NCBI GenBank assembly: GCA_900547025.1
Contig: UREZ01000008.1
Coordinates: 1-34,330, forward strand
Length of the DNA: 34,330 nt
Source of the DNA: an uncultured Collinsella sp.
GTDB lineage: Bacteria; Actinomycetota; Coriobacteriia; Coriobacteriales; Coriobacteriaceae
Direction: 5' to 3'
Below, piece after piece: positions 15,778 to 22,299 of the stretch (the first letter of the stretch is position 1; each line of letters begins with the position of its first letter). The translations under genes were made by a program, and so were the position numbers. Under the pieces are notes generated by a model. It was not told the origin of the DNA. It did no database searches and worked only from the letters and a program-made list of their open reading frames with translations.

Positions 15778-16461
15778 ATGAAGTTCTTTATCGATACTGC
15801 CAATCTGGACGAGATCGCCGAGGCCAAGAGCTGGGGCTGCCTGGCCGGTGTTACCACCAACCCGTCCCTGTACGCCAAGACCGGCGGCAAGCTTGCCGAC
15901 TTTGAGCCGCATATGCTCAAGATTGCCGAGCTCTGCGAGGGCCTGCCCGTTTCCGCCGAGTCTACCGCTACCACTGCCGAGGGTATGATCGAGGAGGGCA
16001 AGCGCCTTGCCGCCCTCGCCCCCAACATCGTGGTCAAGCTTCCCGTGTGCGAGGCCGGCCTTGCCGCCTGCCGTGCACTGGCCGATGCTGGCGTGCGCGT
16101 CAACATGACGCTCGTCTTCTCGCCGACGCAGGCCCTTATGGCCGCCAATGCCGGTGCTCGCTACATCAGCCCGTTTGTCGGTCGTTTCGATGACATCGCC
16201 GAGGACGGTATCTCGCAGCTCGACAACGTCGTGACCTGCATTAAGAACTACGACTGGACGGGCAAGAACGTCGACGACACCGTCGAGATCATCACCGCCT
16301 CGGTTCGTACGCCCAACCACGTGACCCAGGCCGCGCTACTCGGTGCCGATATTGCGACCGTGCCCATGGCCGCTCTCAAGAAGTGCCTGCATCATCCGCT
16401 GACCGACCAGGGCCTCGCCTCTTTTGAGGCTGACTGGCAGAAGGTCGTCGCTCAGGCTTAA
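15778..16461 (+). CDS. Transaldolase, TalC/MipB family
   Basis: A 227-aa single-domain TIM-barrel transaldolase that moves a dihydroxyacetone unit between sugar phosphates. The Schiff-base lysine is K87 in NIVVKLP. The residue equivalent to Gln59 of fructose-6-phosphate aldolase is Glu (E61 in VSAES), which in this family favours transaldolase over aldolase activity. Other conserved segments are TTNPSL, TLVFSPTQA and ISPFVGRFDD. The ATG at 15778 has GAAGGAG upstream; an in-frame ATG at 15751 lacks one. With the following transketolase halves it forms the non-oxidative pentose phosphate pathway. The gene sits behind an internal terminator, so it is probably expressed at a lower level than the PTS. 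Confidence 0.93.
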   Translation: MKFFIDTANLDEIAEAKSWGCLAGVTTNPSLYAKTGGKLADFEPHMLKIAELCEGLPVSAESTATTAEGMIEEGKRLAALAPNIVVKLPVCEAGLAACRALADAGVRVNMTLVFSPTQALMAANAGARYISPFVGRFDDIAEDGISQLDNVVTCIKNYDWTGKNVDDTVEIITASVRTPNHVTQAALLGADIATVPMAALKKCLHHPLTDQGLASFEADWQKVVAQA

Positions 16462-16472
16462 CGAGTGGATTG

Positions 16473-16501
16473 CCCCGGCATCGCGTCATCCGGTGCCGGG
16501 G
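16473..16501 (+). other. Intercistronic hairpin between talC and the transketolase genes
   Basis: CCCCGGCA (16473-16480) pairs perfectly with TGCCGGGG (16494-16501). TTGTTCTC follows, a weak T tract. It could be an inefficient terminator or an mRNA-stabilising stem. Confidence 0.55.
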
Positions 16502-16524
16502 TTGTTCTCAAGAGAGGAATTCGT

Positions 16525-17355
16525 ATGACCAACCAGGAGCTGGCGAAGGTCGCCAATGAGGTCAGGAAGGGTGTCGTGACTGCGGTTCACGCGGCCAAGT
16601 CGGGACACCCGGGTGGATCGCTCGGTGCTGCCGACATCATGACGTATCTGTACTTTGAGGAAATGAATATCGATCCTGCCGACCCTCACAAGGCCGATCG
16701 CGATCGCTTTGTGCTCTCCAAGGGTCACGCGGCGCCGGGCCTGTATTCGGTGTTGGCAAATCGCGGCTATTTTCCCGTCGAAGAGCTCGAGACGCTCCGT
16801 CATATTGGCAGCCGACTGCAGGGCCATCCCAACATGAACGACGCCCCTGGCATCGATATGTCCACCGGATCGCTCGGTCAGGGCATCTCTGCTGCAGTTG
16901 GAATGGCGCTTGCCGCTAAGCACTGGGGCGACGGCTACCGTGTCTACACGTTGCTGGGCGACGGTGAGTGCGAGGAAGGCCAGGTGTGGGAGGCGGCCAT
17001 GTTCGCCGGCAACCATGCGCTCGACAATCTTGTTGCCGTCGTCGACCACAACGGCTTGCAGATTGACGGCACGATCGATGAAGTCAACTCGGCCATGCCG
17101 CTCGCTGACAAGTTCCGCGCCTTTAAGTGGCATGTGATCGAGCTCGCCGACGGTAACGACATCGCGCAGATTGCCGCCGCCTTTGCCGAGGCCCGCAAAG
17201 TGAGCGACTCGCCCGTGGCCATTATCGCCGAGACGGTGAAGGGCAAGGGCGTCTCCTTTATGGAAAACCAGGTGGGCTGGCACGGCAAGGCACCCAACGA
17301 TGAACAGTTTGAGCAGGCCATGGCCGAGCTCGCAGCAGCAGGGGAGGAGCTCTAA
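16525..17355 (+). CDS. Transketolase, N-terminal subunit
   Basis: A 276-aa thiamine-diphosphate-binding half of a two-subunit transketolase. Conserved parts are SGHPGGSLGAADI, SKGHAAPGLYSVLA and the ThDP/Mg motif GDGECEEGQVWEAAMFAGNHALDNL, ending in VVDHN. It needs the C-terminal subunit encoded next. Together they move a two-carbon ketol unit between sugar phosphates. The start at 16525 has AGAGAGGAA upstream; an ATG at 16465 is in frame but lies in the intercistronic hairpin. The stop overlaps the next start by one base (TAATG), which points to coupled, one-to-one translation. Confidence 0.93.
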   Translation: MTNQELAKVANEVRKGVVTAVHAAKSGHPGGSLGAADIMTYLYFEEMNIDPADPHKADRDRFVLSKGHAAPGLYSVLANRGYFPVEELETLRHIGSRLQGHPNMNDAPGIDMSTGSLGQGISAAVGMALAAKHWGDGYRVYTLLGDGECEEGQVWEAAMFAGNHALDNLVAVVDHNGLQIDGTIDEVNSAMPLADKFRAFKWHVIELADGNDIAQIAAAFAEARKVSDSPVAIIAETVKGKGVSFMENQVGWHGKAPNDEQFEQAMAELAAAGEEL

Positions 17356-18293
17356 TGGCAGACGTCAAGAAAGTCGCCACGCGCGTTAGCTATGGCGAGG
17401 CACTTGTCGAGCTGGGCAATGAGCGCGATGACTTTGTGGTTCTCGATGCCGACCTGGCCGCCGCCACGCAGACCGGTAAGTTTAAGGCTGCGCACCCTGA
17501 GCGCTTCTACGACGCCGGCATTGCCGAGAGCAACCTGATGGGTCTTGCCGCCGGCATCGCGACCACGGGCCGCGTTGCTTTTGCGAGCACCTTTGCGATG
17601 TTTGCCGCCGGTCGCGCCTACGAGCAGGTCCGCAATTCCATCGGCTACCCGCACCTCAACGTCAAGATTGGCGCTACTCATGCCGGCATTTCGGTGGGCG
17701 AGGACGGCGCCACGCACCAGTGCTGCGAGGATATCGCACTCATGCGCACGATTCCGGGTATGACGGTGGTCGTTCCCGCCGACGACGTCGAGGCTCGTGC
17801 CTGTGTGCGCGCCGCCTATGAGTTTGAGGGCCCGGTTTACATGCGCTTCGGCCGCCTGGCAACACCGGTCATCAACGACTGCGAGGACTATGAGTTCAAG
17901 ATTGGTCGCGGCGTGGTCGTGCGCGAGGGGTCCGATGTGACCATCATCGCTTGTGGCCTTATGGTCGCCGAGGCGCTTGAGGCTGCCGAGGCGCTCGCTG
18001 CCGATGGCATCGATGCCGAGGTCATCAACATGCATACGATCAAGCCGCTCGACGAACGCCTGGTTGTAGCCAGCGCCAAGAAGACCGGTCGCGTGGTCAC
18101 TGCCGAGGAGCATTCGATTATCGGCGGTCTTGGCGAGGCCGTTGCCTCGGTGCTAGCGGAGCAGTATCCGGTGCCGATGCGTCGCGTCGGCGTGCGCGAT
18201 GTGTATGGCGAGTCCGGCCCTGCGGTCGATTTGCTGCACAAGTACGGTTTGGACGCCGACGGCATCGAAGCTGCGGTCAGGTCTGTGTTGTAA
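17355..18293 (+). CDS. Transketolase, C-terminal subunit
   Basis: A 312-aa pyrimidine-binding half of transketolase, with the ThDP-activating Glu in GIAESNLMGLAAGIA and the segments FAAGRAYEQVRNSIGYPHLNVKIGATHAGISVGEDGATHQ and VYMRFGR. The C-terminal domain (from about residue 190) matches the transketolase_C fold. Split transketolases are common in Actinobacteria, Firmicutes and Archaea. A related split pair is used in sulfoquinovose breakdown, so a non-standard donor sugar is possible. AGGGGAGG within the end of the previous gene serves as its ribosome site. Confidence 0.93.
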   Translation: MADVKKVATRVSYGEALVELGNERDDFVVLDADLAAATQTGKFKAAHPERFYDAGIAESNLMGLAAGIATTGRVAFASTFAMFAAGRAYEQVRNSIGYPHLNVKIGATHAGISVGEDGATHQCCEDIALMRTIPGMTVVVPADDVEARACVRAAYEFEGPVYMRFGRLATPVINDCEDYEFKIGRGVVVREGSDVTIIACGLMVAEALEAAEALAADGIDAEVINMHTIKPLDERLVVASAKKTGRVVTAEEHSIIGGLGEAVASVLAEQYPVPMRRVGVRDVYGESGPAVDLLHKYGLDADGIEAAVRSVL

Positions 18294-18304
18294 GGAAGGT
18301 TTCC

Positions 18305-18757
18305 ATGGGATTTGTATCTGCCAACCAAGTGACGATAGGGTATACCGCCGCCTCGCGCGAGGATGCCCTGCATTATTTGTCCGATCAGGCCGTCGAGCTC
18401 GGCTTTGCTGACGACGCATCTGCCGTAGAGACTGCCTTCATGGCTCGCGAGAACGAGGCCGAGACTGGCCTTGTCGCCGGTTTTGCCGTTCCACATGCCA
18501 AAAGCGATGCTATCCACACGCCGGGCGTTGCCGTGCTTAAGCTGGTCGAGCCCGTTGAATGGCCGAGCTTCGATGGTGTGCCCGTCGATGTTGCGCTCGC
18601 GCTGTACGTGCCTGCCGGCGAGGCAGGAACCACGCACCTGCGCTTGCTCTCCAAGGCTGCCGTGATGCTGATGGACGCCGGCTTCCGTGACAAGGTGCGC
18701 GCGAGCACCGATCCCGTTGAGATTGCGGAGCTCATCAATAGCGGACTCGAAGACTAG
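18305..18757 (+). CDS. PTS fructose-type EIIA component
   Basis: A 150-aa EIIA of the fructose/mannitol family, which relays phosphate from HPr to EIIB. The phosphorylated histidine is H64 in GFAVPHAKSDAI. Length and the AVPH motif fit a single EIIA domain. It begins 11 nt after transketolase C with AAGGAAGG upstream. As the window has only one EIIBC, this is its likely partner, even though four genes separate them; that arrangement places the PTS genes at both ends of the operon. Confidence 0.93.
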   Translation: MGFVSANQVTIGYTAASREDALHYLSDQAVELGFADDASAVETAFMARENEAETGLVAGFAVPHAKSDAIHTPGVAVLKLVEPVEWPSFDGVPVDVALALYVPAGEAGTTHLRLLSKAAVMLMDAGFRDKVRASTDPVEIAELINSGLED

Positions 18758-18799
18758 AACGGTCATCCCGTTCAATCAATTGATCCTTCTCCAAGGAAA

Positions 18800-18840
18800 A
18801 GGGCCGCGACGCCGTATGGGTGTCACGGCCCTATTTGCGT
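18800..18840 (+). terminator. Probable terminator of the PTS operon
   Basis: AGGGCCG pairs with CGGCCCT. After one mismatch a second six-pair block (GACGCC with GGTGTC) extends the stem across 18800-18832. ATTTGCGTTT follows, a weak T tract. Confidence 0.7.
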
Positions 18841-18888
18841 TTCCCCAGATAAAACCTGCCAAAACAAACCTGTCCCTTATTGACAGGT
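18837..18888 (+). repeat. GGGACAG-family repeat, copy 1 of a 42-bp inverted pair
   Basis: Positions 18837-18878 match the reverse complement of 22048-22089 at 41 of 42 bases. The segment ACCTGTC (18868-18874) also pairs with GACAGGT (18882-18888), giving a local hairpin. It adjoins the PTS operon terminator. Confidence 0.85.
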
Positions 18889-19037
18889 CAGTTAACGCAG
18901 TCCAGGTTGAGCATATGCGAGCGAGCGGGCTCCGGGTGCGGTAAGGTGACGTGAAACAAGCGGGCGCTGACCTTTTGGTCGCGCCCGTGAAGTTGAGCGT
19001 CAGATTGCCGTGCCCGGGGCCTGCGCAGCGCCGAGCG
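18889..19037. other. Intergenic region without a gene, one bulged hairpin
   Basis: This part of the 307-bp gap between the convergent EIIA and larE genes has no open frame with a ribosome site. CGGGCGC (18961-18967) pairs with GCGCCCG (18981-18987), and GACC/GGTC continues the stem inside around TTTT, with a single bulged T. Confidence 0.4.
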
Positions 19038-19064
19038 GTTACGCCGTTTGTAAAACGGCGTAAC
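19038..19064 (-). repeat. Post-stop hairpin GTTACGCCGTTT, after larE
   Basis: A 12-bp perfect inverted repeat (19038-19049 with 19053-19064) with a 3-nt loop touches the larE stop codon. It closely resembles the hairpin after the nitroreductase gene (28383-28406) and a half copy after glmS (24151-24164). It may act as a terminator without a good T tract or as an mRNA 3' end stabiliser. Confidence 0.75.
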
Positions 19065-19943
19065 TTAAAGATTCATGTTGCCGTGGATGTAGGGGGTGAC
19101 CTCGGGGGAGATATGGTCGCAGCCCAGCTCGCGCAGCGCGGACTCGATAACGGCGGGCAGCGGGGTCTTGCCCTTGTCGTCGACGGCGGCACCGCCGAGG
19201 GTGGCAATCTTGGCAACATCTGCGGGTGCGGCCTCGATATGCATGCAGCCGCCGACCAAGCGCGCGCGTACCTGTGCCAGATCAAGATCGTGCAGGTAAT
19301 CCTCGCAGGCGCGAATCAAGGAGACCTTCTCGCGCGTAAGCTCCTCGCCCGTGGGGACGCGCGTGGCAAGACAGGCTCCCGCCGGCAGGCTCCAAACGGG
19401 ATAGCCCCATGTGCGCAGCAGCTCGCGCTCTTCGTCCTTGGTAAAGCCGACCTCCATAAGGGGTGAGCGTACGCCGAGCTCTTCTGCCGCACGCATGCCG
19501 GGGCGGTAGTCACCGCGATCGCTTGCATTGCTGCCATCGATGACGGTGGGAAAGCCGAGCGACTTGGCGTGGTTGACGATGGCGGTAAAGCCGGCGTGCT
19601 TGCAGTGGTAGCAGCGATTGGCATCGTTGCAGGCTACTTGGGGGAGCTGCAGCTGATCCACCGAAAGATTGAGCACGGGGAGCTTAAAATGCGGCCCCTC
19701 ATTGGCCTGCCCATCAACGGACTGCTCAAACGAAGCCTGCTCGGGCGTGCCGATGAGCGGCGTAGTGAGATGGACGAGGAGGGTATTGGTAGGCATGATG
19801 CGGGCGCATACGGCGGCCAAAAAGCTGCTGTCAACGCCGCCGGAAAACCCGATAGCCACGCGCCCGTATGCCAAAAGCAGCTGTTCGAGCGCCGATAGCT
19901 TGTCTTGAAGCTCCTCTGCGGGTGCCGTGGTGTCTAAAATCAT
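19065..19943 (-). CDS. larE: LarE-type ATP-dependent sacrificial sulfur transferase
   Basis: A 292-aa PP-loop enzyme that adenylylates and sulfurates the pyridinium dicarboxylate precursor of the nickel-pincer cofactor of lactate racemase-type enzymes. The PP-loop is SGGVDSS at residues 34-40, followed by the family motif RCYHCKH (110-116) and DGSNASDRGDYRPG. The likely sulfur-donating cysteine is C191 in PAGACLATRVPTG. No LarA, LarB or LarC lies in the window, so the partners must be elsewhere, or this is a LarE-like enzyme with another acceptor. The ATG at 19941-19943 has AAGGAT upstream. It diverges from the HAD gene across 167 bp. Confidence 0.88.
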   Translation of the reverse strand: MILDTTAPAEELQDKLSALEQLLLAYGRVAIGFSGGVDSSFLAAVCARIMPTNTLLVHLTTPLIGTPEQASFEQSVDGQANEGPHFKLPVLNLSVDQLQLPQVACNDANRCYHCKHAGFTAIVNHAKSLGFPTVIDGSNASDRGDYRPGMRAAEELGVRSPLMEVGFTKDEERELLRTWGYPVWSLPAGACLATRVPTGEELTREKVSLIRACEDYLHDLDLAQVRARLVGGCMHIEAAPADVAKIATLGGAAVDDKGKTPLPAVIESALRELGCDHISPEVTPYIHGNMNL

Positions 19944-19992
19944 GAAACGATCCTTATCGTTGAGTACTCGGTCGAAAACTATAATCCTAATG

Positions 19993-20055
19993 CGTTACTT
20001 GCCATAAGACTTCTATCTATGTAACGAAAGTGCAATATGCTATATACGTTATATA
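19993..20055. promoter_or_regulatory. Divergent control region of larE and the HAD gene, with inverted repeats
   Basis: CGTTAC (19993-19998) and GTAACG (20021-20026) form an inverted repeat. TATATA-CGT-TATATA (20041-20055) is a 15-bp AT-rich palindrome. Both lie between the divergent starts and may be operator or promoter parts; I see no convincing -35/-10 pair. Confidence 0.3.
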
Positions 20056-20110
20056 CAAGTTTGTAAAGTGCGGTAGAGTGGCAGTAACACAATCCGGTGA
20101 GGGGACCGAT

Positions 20111-20761
20111 ATGATTAAGACTGTTATTTTTGACATGGATGGAACGCTGGTCGATACCGAGCGTTTGGGGATTAAGGCCTGGAAGGCAGGCGCCGCTGAG
20201 CTGGGGCTCGCGATTGATGAAGCGCTGATCCATCAGTTTATCGGCCGCACGCTGCCCGATGTCATGGACATCCTCGATAAGCATTACGGCAGCCACGAAA
20301 CCACCGAGGCGGTCTATGTCCGCCACAAGGAGATTCGCGACGAGATGATCAAGACCGAACTGGAACTTAAGGCCGGCGCCGCCGAGTGCCTAGACGAGCT
20401 GCTGGCTGCGGGCTATCACGTGGGTCTAGCGACGTCGTCGCGCCTCGTTACGGCCGAGCGCAACCTTAAGATGGTTGGCCTCTTTGACAAGTTTGAAACG
20501 GTAACGTGTGGCGAGGACGTCGTGCACGGCAAGCCCGACCCCGAGATGTATCTGCTCGCCTGCGAGCGCGCGGGCTTTGCTCCCGAGGAATGTGCCGTGG
20601 TCGAGGATTCGCGCAACGGTTGCGTCTCGGGCATTACGGCCGGATGCCATGTCTTCGCCGTCCCCGATATCGTGCCGCTGCCGCAGGACGTGGTGGATGG
20701 CTGCGAGGCCGTGCTCGATACGCTGTTCGATCTGGCGGCGGCGGTCAAGGCCGTGCGCTAG
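20111..20761 (+). CDS. HAD-superfamily phosphatase/phosphomutase, beta-phosphoglucomutase-like
   Basis: A 216-aa haloacid dehalogenase hydrolase of subclass IA with a helical cap. Motif I is DMDGTLVD (nucleophile D8, acid/base D10), motif II is LATSSR, motif III uses K of GKPDPEMYLLA, and motif IV is VVEDSRNG. The cap (about residues 16-80) and the motif II neighbourhood resemble beta-phosphoglucomutase and sugar-phosphate phosphatases. The substrate is not predictable. The ATG at 20111 has GTGAGGGG 7 nt upstream. It is convergent with the second LacI gene and shares a bidirectional terminator with it. Confidence 0.88.
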   Translation: MIKTVIFDMDGTLVDTERLGIKAWKAGAAELGLAIDEALIHQFIGRTLPDVMDILDKHYGSHETTEAVYVRHKEIRDEMIKTELELKAGAAECLDELLAAGYHVGLATSSRLVTAERNLKMVGLFDKFETVTCGEDVVHGKPDPEMYLLACERAGFAPEECAVVEDSRNGCVSGITAGCHVFAVPDIVPLPQDVVDGCEAVLDTLFDLAAAVKAVR

Positions 20762-20799
20762 ACAATTGCGGTGTTGAAACGAGCAATTGCCCACGTTTG

Positions 20800-20849
20800 C
20801 GCTCAAGCAAAAGGGGCCCGGCAATGGTCGGGCCCCTTTTGCTTGAGCG
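20800..20849. terminator. Bidirectional terminator with 21-bp perfect stem
   Basis: Positions 20800-20820 and 20829-20849 are perfectly complementary around an 8-nt loop. The arm includes AAAAGGGGCCC or its complement, so each strand has a GC-rich stem followed by CCCCTTTTGC. It lies between the convergent HAD and LacI genes. Confidence 0.9.
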
Positions 20850-20874
20850 GCGACTTAGCATACTCGCGGGCGTG

Positions 20875-21987
20875 CTATAGATACGCACCGAGGTTGATGG
20901 CCGTGGCGTCGGTCTGGCTGCTTGCCTGGGTGCTGGCGCGTTCCAGCAGGAACGGCCGCACGAGTTCTTGGCGGTTGATGTCCTCGGCGGCGGTGACTGC
21001 GGTGACGGTGCGCGCGGCAGAGCCGATATGGACGTGCTTGGTCTTCGCCGGCGCCTTGTTCTCGATTTGCTCCATGAGCAATTGAACGCCCTTGCGGCCA
21101 ATCTCGTAGCCCGGGGGCGCTACCGTAGTGAGCGGGACCGATCCGCTCCAAGCGAGTGGGTTGCCATCGCAACCTGCTACGCGTACTTGCCCGGGGACAG
21201 AGATGCCCTTGTCGACCAGCGCCGAGATGACGCCCGAGGCCAGCACGTCGGTTAGACCGACGACAAAATCGGGGCGTTCGTCGGCGGGGCGCGCGGCGAT
21301 TTGGGCGCCGATGCCGTAGCCGTCGGCGGCGGTATTCCATTCGCCGGCGTCGATGACTTCGATCTTTATATCGGGGTGTAGGGCGAGCGCCTTATGAATG
21401 CCAAGGACGCGCAGGGTGAGTTGCATGAAAGCCGCTCTGCCCACAACGACGATATGGTGCGCACCGCGAGCGATGGCAAGTTCGGCAATGATGCGACCCT
21501 GGGCCTCGTTGTCGGCCGCTACGTAGTAGCCGGGCTCGGAGCAATGGATGTCCAGATGGACGATCGGCACGGGCATCTTGGTCATGGCGGGGTGCCAGTC
21601 GGGGGATGCCATGGGCTGAACCATGACGCCGGACATCTGGGTGCCCATAAAGTAGCGCAGGTAATGGTCCTGGAGAATATCGTCGTTATCGGCGTTGGCG
21701 ATGAGCAAGTCGTAGCCGTGCTTGCGGGCCTCGTTGTGGGCGCCGCTGGCGATTTGGAGCGAAAAGCCGTGATCGAGACGGGGGAGCACCAGGCCAAAGG
21801 ACTTGGTGGCGCCGCCCGCGAGCTGACGGGCGCTTTGATTGGGCAGGTAGCCAAGGCGATTGATGGTCTCGTTGATGAGCTTGAGGGTCTCGGGGCGCAG
21901 CTTTTCGGGGTGGTTGAGCGCGTTGGAAACCGTGCCCAACGAAACCCCAGCCTCGCGCGCGACGTCGCTGATTTTTACCTTTGCCAT
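20875..21987 (-). CDS. LacI-family transcriptional regulator (second copy)
   Basis: A 370-aa regulator with helix-turn-helix VKISDVAREAGVSLGTVSNALNHPEKL, hinge NQSARQLAGG and a sugar-binding-like effector domain. The ATG at 21985-21987 has AAAGGGG upstream. The frame is open through the whole antisense strand of glmS, but that upstream extension is an artefact of GC-rich codon use. The -10 box TACAAT lies at 22023-22028 (minus), and an operator-like TTGATGCGTTTCAA (21998-22011) sits between it and the start, which suggests autoregulation. Its C-terminus is about 30 aa longer than usual. The target genes are unknown; no sugar operon adjoins it. Confidence 0.9.
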   Translation of the reverse strand: MAKVKISDVAREAGVSLGTVSNALNHPEKLRPETLKLINETINRLGYLPNQSARQLAGGATKSFGLVLPRLDHGFSLQIASGAHNEARKHGYDLLIANADNDDILQDHYLRYFMGTQMSGVMVQPMASPDWHPAMTKMPVPIVHLDIHCSEPGYYVAADNEAQGRIIAELAIARGAHHIVVVGRAAFMQLTLRVLGIHKALALHPDIKIEVIDAGEWNTAADGYGIGAQIAARPADERPDFVVGLTDVLASGVISALVDKGISVPGQVRVAGCDGNPLAWSGSVPLTTVAPPGYEIGRKGVQLLMEQIENKAPAKTKHVHIGSAARTVTAVTAAEDINRQELVRPFLLERASTQASSQTDATAINLGAYL

Positions 21988-21997
21988 AGCGGCCCCT

Positions 21998-22011
21998 TTG
22001 ATGCGTTTCAA
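21998..22011. promoter_or_regulatory. Candidate autoregulatory LacI operator
   Basis: TTGATGCGTTTCAA is an inverted repeat with a CG centre (TTGA...TCAA), typical of LacI-family sites. It lies just downstream of the expected transcription start of the second lacI gene. Confidence 0.45.
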
Positions 22012-22047
22012 GTACAAGGCAGATTGTAGCATCCCAAACCTACCAAA

Positions 22048-22089
22048 AAGGGACAGGTTTATTTTGGCAGGTTTTATCTGGGGAAACGC
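22048..22089 (-). repeat. GGGACAG-family repeat, copy 2 of a 42-bp inverted pair
   Basis: Reverse complement of 18837-18878 with one difference. It lies just upstream of the second lacI promoter, with the glmS-side hairpin (22103-22137) 13 bp away. Confidence 0.85.
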
Positions 22090-22102
22090 TGTTGCCAACG
22101 CG

Positions 22103-22137
22103 ACCACCACGAAGGGGACAGGCACCTTTGTGGTGGT
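22103..22137. repeat. ACCACCAC hairpin with GGACAGGCA loop, upstream of glmS
   Basis: Positions 22103-22115 and 22125-22137 pair over 13 bp with one G-T pair; the loop is GGACAGGCA. It matches the reverse complement of 24221-24257 except for one base within the shared hairpin, so glmS is bracketed by inverted copies. Confidence 0.85.
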
Positions 22138-22165
22138 TTGGACCGGCTGGATGTGTGTGCATCGG

Positions 22166-22199
22166 GTGGTATCTAAGTTGAGATACCACTTCTGGTATA
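22166..22199. promoter_or_regulatory. GTGGTATCT palindrome in the glmS upstream region
   Basis: GTGGTATCT (22166-22174) and AGATACCAC (22181-22189) form a 9-bp perfect inverted repeat. A third half, TGGTAT, follows at 22193-22198. A TACAAT -10 box is at 22220-22225 and the start codon is 74 nt after it. The repeat is placed like a repressor or activator site for glmS; the regulator is unknown. The rest of this 312-bp gap holds only repeats. Confidence 0.5.
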
Positions 22200-22299
22200 T
22201 CAGCTTGTGCTTGCGTGAGTACAATACTCGAACGTTATACGTCTCAGCGCCTCCCGTGCGTGGACGTCTTGCAGTCACGCGAACGAAGGGATTTATCCT

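Noticed and set aside
18946..18961. Second parS-like word (TTGTTTCACGTCACC on the minus strand)
   Set aside because: Only about 11 of 16 positions match and the inverted symmetry is lost.
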